A stretch of 64,000 nt of DNA from Mycogone perniciosa (lineage: Eukaryota; Ascomycota; Sordariomycetes; Hypocreales; Hypocreaceae). Positions within the stretch are counted from its first letter, which is position 1; each line of letters opens with the position of its first letter. The notes under the pieces are model-generated. The model ran no database searches and had not been told where the DNA came from. It worked only from the letters and a program-made list of their open reading frames with translations. The DNA lies in the NCBI GenBank assembly GCA_025331125.1, contig JAOALB010000072.1:124001-188000 (forward strand). The letters are read 5' to 3'. The translations under genes and the position numbers were made by a program. This document shows positions 21,504 to 32,533 of the stretch, one piece after another.

Positions 21504-23649
21504 TCACCCTTCGGCCTTGACCTCCTGTCCTGCAATAGGAGCATCTCGCTTGACCTCTGATTTCTTGTCATCGTTCTCTTCCGGCTTGTTCATCAACGGA
21601 TGTGCAGGGTCGTAGCCGACGGCCTTGACAATTCCAAGGCCCCTGGTGCGACCTTCTCGGAATAGTAGACGGTCCCCGGGGGCGAGATACTCTGGGCGCA
21701 GGACGAAACGGAATGCGACGGTGGCTCGGTCACCAGTGCGGATTAGTTCGCGGTCAATGTCAATGATGGCGCATGTCTGCGACACTGGGCCGACATGAAG
21801 CATGGCTTGATAGCGCTTCTTAATGGTTGTAGCGTGAGAGAGAATGAGAACTGCGGCATTGCACTGTTAGTCATGACGGCGTAAATACTTCGAATATCTC
21901 ATATGACTCACCCTCCGCAATGAACTCTCGGTAAACCTTGGGAGCTACCTGTCCTTCGATCTTTGGAAGCACAACCATGCCCTTCCTGACATCTCGGCGC
22001 TTCACCTTCTTGAGTGCAAAAGAGGCGGACTGGCCCGCCGATGCAGCTTGCACTCGTATCCTCTTACGCTCGATGGAACGTATAGCGGTGGGGGTGAACT
22101 GTCCGAGAGAATCTGGTCCAATGAGAACGTTGTCGCCCTCGTGAATGACACCCGACTTGATGATCCCCGACACAACGGTCCCCGTGAACGGCACCGAGAA
22201 CGTGTCATTAACATGGAACTCGAATGGTGCGTCTGAGTTGTAGCGTCCGTGGTGCGGCAGGATGTTCAAGAAAGTCCGTACAAGATCGAGGTTCTCGCCA
22301 GTCACGTTTGAGACCTGGAAGACGGGACATATTCTCTTGCTGACGAATTGGGTGGCCGTGTTGACGCACTCCTCATGATTCGTGATGAACGTCGGCAGCT
22401 TGCGGGCTCCAGGGCTTTTCATGATCTTGTTGATTTGGCCGATCGTCTCCTTCAGAATGTTGGGAGGGCAAATATCGATCTTGGTGACAATAACCATGAC
22501 GGGAACGTTGAGAGCAAGGGCGATTCCCAGATGCTCCTTGCTCATGCCGACCAAACCGTTATTGGCTGCGACCATGAGAAGGCAATAATCTGGACTGCTG
22601 GACAAAAGGCCAAAGACGGTCGTTCGCAGATACTTTTCGTGGCCAGCCAAGTCGCTGAAGGTGATGACTTTGGCGCTGCGCTTCCCAATGTCCTCCCACG
22701 AAAGCTTCCCTACAATAACCTTTAGATATTTGTATCAATACGTCTTAGCAGATGTACTTACGGCCCGGAGTGTCTGAGGTGACCACTTGTCCCCCGCTGT
22801 CGAATCCCATGATCTCCATGCCGACAGAGCTAGTTCGGCCGGTCTCCATCTCATGCTTGTGACGGAAGAGATTCACTCGCGCCTTTCCTCGTCCATCATC
22901 CAGATCATTCTTGACTAGCACACCGAGCAGTGAACTCTTGCCCGCATCGACTGTCCGCCGAACAATTAGCTCTACTCACCCGATGTAGCCATGCGCCCTG
23001 CTTACCATTTCCCACCACCGCTATCCTTGTCTCGATGACATCTTCTGTCTTGGCCGGTATCCTGCGGATGAGTATCTTTCCACTACAGCTCTTGTCCTTA
23101 TCGGGCTTCACGGCTGTACTCTCCGCCTCAACCTCGCCCCCGACGTTTTTCGTCAGCAGAAGTTGGCAGTCGGCGCGTATGCTTTTCGCGGCTTCCAGTA
23201 CTCTGCTGTATGCGCTGTTCCACTCCTCTAGTGTGAGCTGCATAGAGTCGCCATTGTTCTCAAATCCCAAATCGAATACAGTCTCCCCTGAGCTCTCCTC
23301 TAGTCGCTCGGTGATGATGTCCTCGAGTTTCCTCAGCAATGTTTCGTCCGATGCAAGTACGAGATCTTTCAGCTTCACTTGTGGCACTGAGTCTACCAGA
23401 TCAAGGTTGTCAAACAGCTCGTCCAGCTCCTCATGATGCTCCGCTAACTCGGCAGTCTTCTTGACGGATGATGCTGGAAAGCGGAGGTTCTGCTGTTGCT
23501 CCACGTACTCTGCAAATTCGCTGAGCGCCTATGCGCAGATTATCAGCTTCAGGTCGCTCGCATTGGGTCGCTGGAAGTTCCGTGAGAGCGCATACTGATT
23601 CACCTTTCCGCTTCTCATGCGGTTGAGATTTTATTGACTTGGTCGCCAT
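21504..23649 (-). CDS. GTPBP1: GTPBP1-like translational GTPase
   Basis: Five exons in phase: 23649-23596, 23528-23006, 22950-22762, 22709-21912 and 21850-21504, giving 636 residues. An N-terminal acidic helical region of about 190 residues is followed by an EF-Tu-like G domain: G1 GNVDAGKSS (split by intron 2), G2-like SVGMEIMGFDSGG, G3 DLAGHEKY and G4 TKID. Then come EF-Tu-type beta-barrel domains (VNDTFSVPFTGTVVSGIIKS and RFVLRPEYLAPGDRLLFREG). This order and the METGRTSSVGMEIMGFD stretch mark the GTPBP1/GTPBP2 branch rather than eEF1A or eRF3. Animal members bind aminoacyl-tRNA and act in ribosome rescue and mRNA decay; the fungal role is inferred. The C-terminus ends in a charged tail. 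An upstream in-frame ATG at 23673 could add eight residues. Confidence 0.92.
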
Positions 23650-24471
23650 GGTTCTGCTGTGTAGCGACGCCACCTATCGCAGTGCATATGTATTGGAGTA
23701 CGAAATAGACAAAGAGGATTCTAGGAGTGAGAAACTCTAAGGGATATTATATAGGCATGGGAGGAGAATCACGAGAGAACTGCACCTCCTTTTTGTCAGG
23801 CTGACTCCTATTATTCAGTCACGTCGAAAATGAGAAGAGTCATAGATCTGAGTTCACCTGTTCTCCGTATTAGGGGCGTGTTAGGATATGAGTAACCCGG
23901 GGTGTTATCGATAAGAATCGGGAGCTTTGACCAGGTGGGCCACTGAAGTATGCTAGCAGGTAGCTGGGGTACTTGCATTCCTCTCCCACAAGCATATCAT
24001 TATATGTGCATACCTGCATACTATCACCATCTCACTGAGAAGCTGGATCAGGATCAAAGGAGTCTTAAAAGGTGAGGTCCTACGTAAGATGAATCATGCT
24101 CAATTTGTTTAATTTATTTTCTACTTTTGAATACAGTGAGCTATCACTTCACAAGCTCATAGGAAAGCTCTAACTTTCTTTTCGTCCATGCATCACCATC
24201 ATCACCGATCATCACGGTTTGCCCTCGATAGCAGTGCTTGCCGGCAAAGGCCAGGCGGTGATAGACCTTGATGAAAGGCTATATGATCGCAGTTGACGCC
24301 TTCCAGCTCATTCGGTCATCTTTTCAACGTTGCTGCGTCTTCGCTGGGTATGGTTGGCTCATCACTACTGTGCCAGAGTCGGCCCATCACTCAGGTTCAC
24401 ACTGCGTTCCGCCGTACGCCAAGGCCATAAGAATTTCGTCGTATAGTTTTTTTTATAGTCACTGTCTAGTT
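23650..24471. other. Intergenic, promoter of the GTPase gene
   Basis: About 820 bases between two minus-strand genes. It must carry the GTPase promoter and the LSM3 3' UTR. A CAT/CAC-rich run lies near 24188-24216. No gene is seen. Confidence 0.55.
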
Positions 24472-24952
24472 CTAGAAAGGGACCTGGGGTGAAATCAGGA
24501 CGACACTATCGCCTGTAATGTCTGTCAGTTGAAACACTCAGTATGAGCAAGTTAGTCAAGGCCACTCACCTCGCACGAACAACATTTCTGATTTTCGGCT
24601 GATGGTCTGTGGCACAAAGAGTCAGCACCCATATATCAGGCCCGTGAATGAGTTTCAGATCAGCTCACCTTCACCTCATCGCTCTCATCCTCATCGTCGT
24701 CGACCGCATAGATGGTCTCCTCCACCTCGCCCAGTACCAAGTTGCAGTGGCTATCATAGGCCTAATCGAAAATCAGAACGTCACGTCTCTCATCTCTCAT
24801 CTCTCATACAGAGAGGAGGAGGCACATACGTGGAGCTTGCCCTTGAGCTCCCGATCACCCCTCAGCTTCACAAACACAACTTCGTTGAGCAGCAGCCGGA
24901 CAAGGTCAAGCGGCTCGGCAACGTGGCCGGACTCTTCGCCAGCGTCTGCCAT
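24472..24952 (-). CDS. LSM3: U6 snRNA-associated Sm-like protein Lsm3
   Basis: Four exons in phase: 24952-24830, 24761-24669, 24606-24570 and 24512-24472, giving 97 residues with introns of 57-68 bases. It is a subunit of the Lsm2-8 ring on U6 snRNA (splicing) and of the Lsm1-7 ring (mRNA decay). Sm motif 1 reads EVVFVKLRGDRELKGKLHAY with DSHCNLVLGEVEE, and Sm motif 2 reads MLFVRGDSVVLISP. EEPLDL-type N-terminal residues (AEPLDLVRLLLNE) identify Lsm3 rather than other Lsm proteins. An acidic loop (DDDEDESDE) lies between the two Sm motifs. Three introns in a 294-base coding sequence is dense but normal for such genes. It starts 325 bases from the divergent gene at 25278. Confidence 0.95.
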
Positions 24953-25277
24953 GATTGTATCTTGTTCTGTGTTGACTTGTCAGACACCTGGGTGGCAGGG
25001 GTGCGAGGTCGTATGTTGCGCTTAGGTCGATAGCTGTGATGGCATTGTCAAAACCGTAGGCTCTGCTCCACAGCATGGAAAATCTTCGGCGAGGGGTGCA
25101 TGCACTTATCGGGACAACAATTGGATGCAGGTATCGGGGTTTGTGCCCCATAGCATTAATGATTAGCTTCCCGCTGCCCCGTCGCTAGCCTCTTTACCCC
25201 AGATTGCACTCACGATCCACGGATATCCTCTCTTCTTCGCCGCAAAAGCCCCCAACAGAGGGCTTCTAAGACCCCAA
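24953..25277. promoter_or_regulatory. Short divergent promoter, LSM3 / mitochondrial protein
   Basis: Only 325 bases separate the two starts, so both promoters must lie here (367 bases if the second gene starts at 25320). No specific element is recognised. Confidence 0.55.
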
Positions 25278-27401
25278 TTGCAGCTTGTTTGGGGGCGCCA
25301 ATGGTGCACTTCTAGCGCCATGGCAACGAGACGAGCCTTCTGGTCAAAATCCCGTCTCAATGGACGTATATCGATAGGCGCACCGCGCCATGACCCACCA
25401 GTGCGATGTGGGCAATCCGCTCTGGGTCGACGAAATCTGGCTTCTCACACGGCATCTTCCACCTCTCGCAAGCAGCTTTTTTCTGAGTTCATGCCTCCTC
25501 GCGACCTCACCGAGTTGGACATTCTCTTGTGCGCTATTCAGAGACGAGATACACATCGAATCAGTGAGGCTTTCATTGCCTGGACCGATGTCTTGGGCAA
25601 TCTAGATTCACCCTTCCATGACGCTGCTGTTCGACAAGCTCAGGAGCTCTCTGGCCCTACATTCTCAGAGATCCTTCGCAATCTTGATCCTGTGCTTTCA
25701 CCCAGCCACGATGTCGCTCACGGCCTCAACCTTACGCTGGGCCAGACCCAGTTCATCGACACTGGCAATTTGCTTAACGAGTTTGGCGTGCGTGATATCC
25801 ACCGCAAAATCCTTTCGGGTATGGAGGTCTTGGTAGCAGTGCGCTGTGGATCGCCTCACAGAATGGTGCCGGCAGACTATGAGATAGCCATGAAATGTGC
25901 CGGTGCCGCCGCAGATTACCAAGGGACCAAAGCCTTCTTCACCACCATGGCCTCTCATGGTCTGCAAAAGTCTCGCACAACTAAATCATGGTCCGAGTTC
26001 ATCAAGGCTCGCTTTATGATTGAACCCGTTTACTATCAATTCGACCGCTCCAGAGTTGCCGTCCTCGCGCGCGATTTGTTCAGTAATATCGCACCGCTCC
26101 CAATGGAGACTCTGAAGCACTTGGATAAGATAAGATTCAGTATGAATGATCTGAAGCGAGAGCCGTGGAACCGCAGACCCGACGAGCCTGAAGAAGACAT
26201 GCGACGACTCTTCCGCCGACGTCTCGACTACAAGGCCTACAAGGGCCATTGGATACGCTCGCTCTACTACGGACACGAGATGGACGAGGAGTTGCTGTGC
26301 ACATCCATGATTGCCTTTGCAAAGTCAAGCTCCCTTCACTCCATCAAGACAATGATCTTCCAAAACTACTATCGCATAACCATCAAGGAGGCTCCGCATC
26401 CAGCAGACACTCAAATCTCTGGCGGCCGCAACTTTCTCCCCGACTCGCCCATCAAGCCCAGCCCTCGCCTCCTCCACGCCATCACCGAAGCGTTTGGATC
26501 CATGTCTCACATCGCTCTCGGCATGAAGCTCCTGGACTTTGTCTCCCGCAGATACGACATCCCCATCCCCCACGAGACATGGTCTAACCTCCTCAGCTGG
26601 ACTTATATCTGTGCTTCCAAGCCCTTCCAGACCACGCGCAAAATATATGGCTCCCGGCCATCCACCATGGTCACTGCCGCAGACGTCCGCCAGATCTGGC
26701 ACGTCATGACTTCAGAGCCATACAACATCACCCCAACATTCGAAGATCTAGATATCTACATCAAAGTCCTCATCGCCCAACGCTCTTTCGGCCGTGCCAT
26801 CAGCGCCATCCGCGACCACGCCATCCCACACTACAACACCCTGACCGACGCCCATCAAACCGCCCTTTTCGACCACATCCTCCAAAACGACTCTTCCCCC
26901 TCTCCCTCTCCCTTTCCCTCCTCCTCCCGTTCCTCCCACCACCTCCTCCGCGCCCAACTCCTCAAAGACCACGCCCACAACCTCATAACCTCCTGGCTAA
27001 CCCGCCTCCTAAAATCCGCCTCCCAAACCTCATCCGCCCCATCCCACCGCAACCCTTCCATCCAACGCGTCCTCATCCCCAACCTCCTCCTCGAATTCTC
27101 CGACTTCTTCCACCCTCAAATCCGCTACCGCACGCCCCAAGGCCTCGTCCAAATCACCCGCCCCGACGCCGTCTCCCGCTTCGACTGGGCGCGCAGATGG
27201 AGAATGACGCTGCCCCAGAAGAAAGCGGGCATATACGCCCGCGACTTTGAGGGCTCAGATCATCCTGAGTTTCCCTACCCGCGACTACGCGGGTTGAAGG
27301 TTTTGGAGTGGGGCAAAGTACCAAAGGGTAGGTCTGCGATGCCGTTGGGGGAGAAGGATAAGGAGTGGTGGGGCAAATTGGAGGAGCAGTTGATGCTGTA
27401 A
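25278..27401 (+). CDS. Mitochondrial ATPase-expression / PPR-like protein
   Basis: Single exon of 707 codons (693 if the second Met at 25320 is used). The second Met starts MATRRAFWSKSRLNGRISIG, a Arg- and Ser-rich, acid-free stretch typical of a mitochondrial presequence, so 25320 may be the true start. The body is all-helical with loosely repeated helical pairs. The C-terminal half (YDIPIPHETWSNLLSWTYIC and later VRQIWHVMTSEPYNITPTFE) looks like the fungal ATP13/AEP2-type domain of proteins needed for translation or stability of mitochondrial ATP synthase transcripts. That assignment is from memory and moderate. Between about 26600 and 27180 the codons use C at the third position almost everywhere, and a Ser/Pro run (SSPSPSPFPSSSRSS) interrupts the fold. 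It shares a short divergent promoter with LSM3. Confidence 0.7.
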   Translation: MQLVWGRQWCTSSAMATRRAFWSKSRLNGRISIGAPRHDPPVRCGQSALGRRNLASHTASSTSRKQLFSEFMPPRDLTELDILLCAIQRRDTHRISEAFIAWTDVLGNLDSPFHDAAVRQAQELSGPTFSEILRNLDPVLSPSHDVAHGLNLTLGQTQFIDTGNLLNEFGVRDIHRKILSGMEVLVAVRCGSPHRMVPADYEIAMKCAGAAADYQGTKAFFTTMASHGLQKSRTTKSWSEFIKARFMIEPVYYQFDRSRVAVLARDLFSNIAPLPMETLKHLDKIRFSMNDLKREPWNRRPDEPEEDMRRLFRRRLDYKAYKGHWIRSLYYGHEMDEELLCTSMIAFAKSSSLHSIKTMIFQNYYRITIKEAPHPADTQISGGRNFLPDSPIKPSPRLLHAITEAFGSMSHIALGMKLLDFVSRRYDIPIPHETWSNLLSWTYICASKPFQTTRKIYGSRPSTMVTAADVRQIWHVMTSEPYNITPTFEDLDIYIKVLIAQRSFGRAISAIRDHAIPHYNTLTDAHQTALFDHILQNDSSPSPSPFPSSSRSSHHLLRAQLLKDHAHNLITSWLTRLLKSASQTSSAPSHRNPSIQRVLIPNLLLEFSDFFHPQIRYRTPQGLVQITRPDAVSRFDWARRWRMTLPQKKAGIYARDFEGSDHPEFPYPRLRGLKVLEWGKVPKGRSAMPLGEKDKEWWGKLEEQLML

Positions 27402-28049
27402 CACAATATACATACATACATATATATATATGTATGGGTATGGTACATATTCACGATGTTGTTTCGGACTTAACCCCATCTTCCATGCACCCGTACATAG
27501 AAGAATAGAGGTAGTACGAGTAGATGGCCAAATATCCCATGCGTACTTGGCACTGCATGTTAATTGCACAGCTTACACAGCCAAGGGCAAAACACCTATC
27601 AACACAATGCCATTCACACCCAATACAATCTAGCATAACTATATCTCTTGGCCATCATAATCATAAGTCGTTAACCGTACCAGGGTGTCTATCACCCCTC
27701 CTCGCCGACCATTCCTACACGAGTAGCCTAGAATACACGACATATCCTCGTAATTTTCCTCACTTTCAAGGACAAAAAGAAAAATACAAAAAAAAAAGAT
27801 AATTCGAGCCAGCTTTTTGTACACGATTTGAAAAATTGTAGTCTGTGTCTGTCGTCAAGATTCATGCGGGTTCCAAACTTGAAGTTTTTGGGGGCGAGAC
27901 AAAGGAAACAAGCGTCCAAAGCAAGTAAGGGAATGTGTCCCTAGGATGTTACATGGTGTGAAAATGTGTACAGAAGAGGCGAATGTGGTCTCGGGCAGCG
28001 AGCCTGGCGCAGGACTACTGCTGAGTTTGGCATGCGAGAATCGGACCTC
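27402..28049. other. Convergent 3' region
   Basis: 650 bases between convergent genes, with an (AT)n-like run at 27410-27432 and an A-rich tract near 27775-27800. No gene is seen. Confidence 0.6.
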
Positions 28050-30131
28050 CTATATGCCAACAGCAGCCTCGGCCAAGACGCCAAGTAAACTGGCCGCAGC
28101 ACCGCCAATGCCGACGACGCCGAGGGTTTCGCCCCATGCCCGCCTCTTCGTTGTGCGAGGTTCTCTGCGATCATCCCGACGGTCGCGGTCGCTGCGGGAT
28201 GACCGATAGTAGTCGTCATCCCTACGATGTCTATCGCTTCCACTGTCACGTCTTCGTCGGCCTTCATCGCGATGTCGACCGTGGTCATCTCTATCTCGAT
28301 CATCACGATCACGGTTCCTCCTTGACGAGTTGTGTTCTCGCTGCCATTCACGATCTTCCTTCTCGCGAGGGCTCACCTCATGTGGCTCGGGGTCGAAGCG
28401 TACATGGTTTGTGTTCTTGTTCTTGAGAATGGGTTTTGGCAAAACAGTGCTTGCTGGTGATGTCTTGTTCTTCTCCGGCGGGTTCACGATGAAGGGATAG
28501 CTCTTAGTGCCCTTCTCAGAATTCTTGTCGTCATCGGGGCCGGTCGCATCAGTCTCATGCCCTGATTCACCATCAGTATCATCGTCGTCGTCACGACTGC
28601 TCTTGGAATCCCTCCGCTCGCGCTTGTTGGCTTCACGTCTATACGGCGGTGGTTTGCCCATCCGCGCCGCACGACACTCAGCGCTCAACTGGGCAAAGTG
28701 TGCGATTTGTTCGCGCGACAGACAGCCAAGAATAGCAACGTACTCAGGGCGGGCCTCATACCGCACGCCAGCCCTGTGGAGAACCTCCGGGCTGACGAGA
28801 GTGCGCCTGATCCTGGTCCACTGTGCATCCATGGGAATCTCCCGACCATAGCTATCGGGTGCCAGGCGATGCATAGGTGGACCAAAGCCATATGCCGATG
28901 GCGCACTTGACCCATATGCGTAAGGTCCACCGGTGTAATAAGGTGGCTGAGGATGGGCAAGTAGATGAGATGCCCCGATTTGCGAGTTGGCGGATTTCGA
29001 CAGCTCTGTTTCGGGGGGATGCAAGGTACCAGCCATTTTAGATGTAAGGAATCTCTGGTCGGCCTGGAATGGCGGGATGCCCTGAATGGGGGACTGTATA
29101 TGAAGACCAGCCATGCTCACGTTGAGAGCATCCATCGTCATCAAATCCCTGGTAGAGATCATTGCCAATGAATATTCAGTCTCACCACTGTTCTCATCCG
29201 AGGACCAGGCGCGGTGATCATAGGATAGCTGATGTATCAATCCAAGAGGGGGCGACTGGTCTGGCATGACTTTCTCGGTTTGCATGACGGGACTGGGCTG
29301 GTCGAAATCTGACATGTCCTTTAAACCCACCCGTGGAGATAGGGCTTCGCACTCGAGGAGCCCTCGAACAGTGGGAGGGGCGCCGCCGTTCATCGTCGAC
29401 ATGGACTCAAGTTCACGTATGTAGGCACGCAGAATGTCCTATAGTCATAGCACAGGTTACCTTTATCATTCTGGCATAACAACAGCTTAGCGCAACAGGA
29501 AGTTGGGCACGTGGGCGCATACCTTGTGCTCGTCCAAGATTTTCGACGAGAAACCCTCCTTCTCGAGCTCAGATTTGAACTCTTGCCAAATCTCATCATG
29601 TTCATCGCCCGTCGTATCGTTGTCTCGGCGACTGAACAGCCTTTGTGCAATAACGTCGACCTTGTCCTTGATCGCCTCAAGGCCCGGTTGGCTACTATCA
29701 GCTGCCACACTAGGGTTAATTTTAACGGCACTCTCCAGCTGCACCCGATCAAGAAAGCGATCTATGACAGCCTTTTCATGCTGAAGCTTAGACCGGGTGG
29801 CGATGACTTGGTCGGCCATGCCATCGACGGAGGGGTCCTCGGTAGCTCCATACTGATCCAAGACGGTCTCGAGGTGCTTCAGGGCAAATTCGGCGTCCTT
29901 GACGAGCGGGCTCAGCTCCTGCGAATACGAAGAGGGCTCATCGGCGTTGAGCAGGGAGTCCGGGTCCGCAGCCTCGACGCGGAGGTGGCGCAGGGCAAGA
30001 TGGAGCTGGTGGACAGCGAGAGCGACATCTGCTGATAGAGCCGAGGTGGGAGACTGTTTGGCGCGCACAAAAAGGGTCCTAGCAAAGGCATCAACGGCAT
30101 CGATGTGTTCGGCGATGGAAGCGCCGCTCAT
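28050..30131 (-). CDS. Conserved-looking fungal protein with RD/SR-rich tail, function unknown
   Basis: Two exons, 30131-29523 and 29438-28050, with an 84-base intron in phase 0, encode 665 residues. Residues about 1-200 are helical (SADVALAVHQLHLALRHLRV and onward), in the style of N-terminal helical domains of fungal signalling proteins. A disordered Pro/Ser/Tyr-rich middle follows. Around residue 400 a small module reads WTRIRRTLVSPEVLHRAGVR ... YVAILGCLSREQIAHFAQLS, which resembles the DUF8035-type module (tentative, from memory). Then come an acidic DDDDDTDGESG patch and a long Arg/Asp/Ser-rich stretch such as NRDRDDRDRDDHGRHRDEGR. The protein ends in a Gly/Ala-rich hydrophobic segment (GVVGIGGAAASLLGVLAEAA) that could insert in a membrane. 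No activity can be assigned. Both exons carry clear protein-like composition. Confidence 0.75.
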
Positions 30132-32533
30132 GGCTGAGATGATGGCGGCTGAGTAGAGCAGCTATATGTTTGATAGCTAAGGAGATGGCGATCTGCTGTG
30201 ACGTGATGAAAGAAGAAGAAGAAGAAGAAGAAGAAGAGTGTTATTGTTGTTGTTGTTGTTGTTGCTGATTCTGGATACTACTCGAAGCAGTAGTGTGTGG
30301 TGGAGTGAGAGGTGAGTGGTGGGTATTATCGTTGGGCCGCAGTCGACCTGACCCTGACTGACCCCAACCCGGAACCCACGCGTGCGTCTGTCTGTCTATC
30401 TGTCCGTTTGTCCGTCTGTTTGTGGTGAGGGTTTGTTTGTCCTGTGCTGAGTGCTGTGTGTTGTGGCCTCGTGATATGTCGAGCTGACTGAGGGGGATCT
30501 GGTTGGTCAGCACGAGTGGTGAAGATGGCGCAGCAGACAGGTTTCCGTGCCAAGAACGGGCCTATGCTTGGAGGTTTGGCGATGAGCTGATAAGTATGGA
30601 GAAAAAATTATCTAATGAATTAATCAATCAATCAATTAATAAGAGATGGGGGAGGGTGGAAGAGAGGAGGGAGATGGGATAGAAAAGGAAATGGTTAGAT
30701 AGATAGATACCTCTCTCTAGGTAGACGCCTGTCGTCAATGTCTCCTTCAGCGTGGTGGGCGCCCAGCGCATGTGGTCCGCTGAGCGGGAGGTCTCAGCAG
30801 CCCTCTCCAGGTGCTTGGGTGCTAACGAACAACCCTTGTAAGCCATCATCGTGAGGCCATGACCACACCCTCTCAGGTATGTAGGATTGACTCCGATTGA
30901 GTCTGGCTCAGTCTGGCTCAGTCTGACTGTGACGTCGCCTTCGGCTTCAGCTTCACTATTGGCCCAAGCCCCGGCCCGTTCGCCCCCCTTCACAGGGCTG
31001 GCCAACCAGAATCCCTGTTGCTTCCACTTCTTCCAAACGGCTTCCAAAGAGCCTCGCAAGAAGCCTGGCGACATCGCAGCATGCCGTCCATTCCAGCCCA
31101 TGACACTTGACTACGTCAGGGATCGTCTCTTTAATTTTGCTTCTTTTTTTTTCTTTTCTCTCTATGTTTCAAAGTTGCCAAAGCCGTTGTTTGTTACTCT
31201 AGACTCTACTCTGCTTTGCCACCAACATTGCCATGTCCGAATACGACATAGATATCTGTCTAACATACGAAGTAGATACGAGATACTCCGTAGTAGTGCT
31301 ACTAATGCTCTTCGTACTTCGTAAATAATCCACTTTGCTCCAAACCACATGAGGCTGTGTTTCCTCCTCCCTGACTCAGACCAGGCCACACCATGAGGCT
31401 GTGGCAAACTCATCCCATTACCACCACGGCGATCCGATCCCAACTACGAAGTAACCAACACTAACCAAATATGTAATACATAGATACTACTCCGTATATG
31501 TCGCATATGCAACAAACGAACGACGTGCATTAGACTGAGAAGCAAGTCATCAACAGCACCCCTCCGGACCCCTCCGGACCCTGATAATAAACGTCATTCC
31601 GGAGTCGGGGCCTAGGGAAATAAGAAACAAACATACTTCAAGCTATAATCCTTTAGCTTCTCTTTACAACTCTAACGGTTCAAACTTCCCCCGCAAAGGT
31701 AGGCGGCTCTTCGCAGGTTCGACAAAACTTCCTCCATTGTTGCTCGCATTACTCCGTACTTTGTGCACCCTCTGTCTCACCATTCCTCTGTCACATGTAA
31801 GAGCAGAACAACACACCTGTTGATAACCATTCAATCCTTCGGCTTTTAATCCGCATATTTCACCGAATCCATGGAGTCACGAGTTTGGTGTGCATGCCCT
31901 TGGGTGGCCGTTGCGCGCGCCTATGTAGTTTACTTACACAATCATCCAAGCCAACCAACCACACACCCCTGAAGCAAACATGTGCGAAGATGCCTGGAGG
32001 CAAACTTGAGAGGAAGTGATGTATCCATGATGCTCACAAAATCAGATCAATCGTCGGTGTCCAGATTCAGTTTCGAGACTGTTCACTTCACTGGCTTGGC
32101 TTACATCACTCACTCCCTTTGTACCAGGTGCTCCTCCTCAGGTATTTGCCATCTGGCCAGACAGTTGTAGGATACATTATATACAGTCTGGCAATGACAT
32201 ATAAAAAGGCAATGTGTTGCCTTGGCCCAAATTGCGCCGTGCTCTCTCAGCTCTCCTCCATATGACAACTATGTGTGACCGCCCCTTTTTAAGCTCCGCC
32301 CGACATCCAGAGAGAGATGGGTAGATAAGCTCTCCGCTCGGCCTTCCCCTTCCGCCATGTGCAACAACCAGTGGACAGGCAGTGCTTCATCCTCGTCCCG
32401 TCAGACAGCAAGCCTAGCTCCAAAGTTTGGCCATCGCTTGCCCGACTTGTCTGAATCGAGCTAAACCACACGCCTCAGCCGCACCAACAACCTCTTGGCC
32501 CATATCCTCCGCCTCCGGGGATGCGGATGCGGC
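30132..32533. other. 2.4-kb intergenic region with simple repeats and TACTCCGTA copies
   Basis: It lies upstream of the RD-rich protein gene and downstream of UTP8. It includes the GAA and TTG microsatellites, a repeated ACCCCTCCGG unit near 31558-31580, and TACTCCGTA copies near 31284, 31491 and 31750. The 157-codon minus ORF at 30628-31101 has no domain-like features, so I do not call it. Confidence 0.55.
30211..30264. repeat. Back-to-back GAA and TTG microsatellites
   Basis: A (GAA)n run of about nine units at 30211-30236 is followed, after a few bases, by a (TTG)n run of about seven units at 30244-30264. Both sit 80-130 bases upstream of the minus-strand start at 30131, probably in its promoter or leader. 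Confidence 0.9.

Noticed and set aside
30628..31101. 157-codon minus ORF
   Set aside because: No domain, no splice continuity, and TACTCCGTA-type intergenic DNA lies just beyond it.
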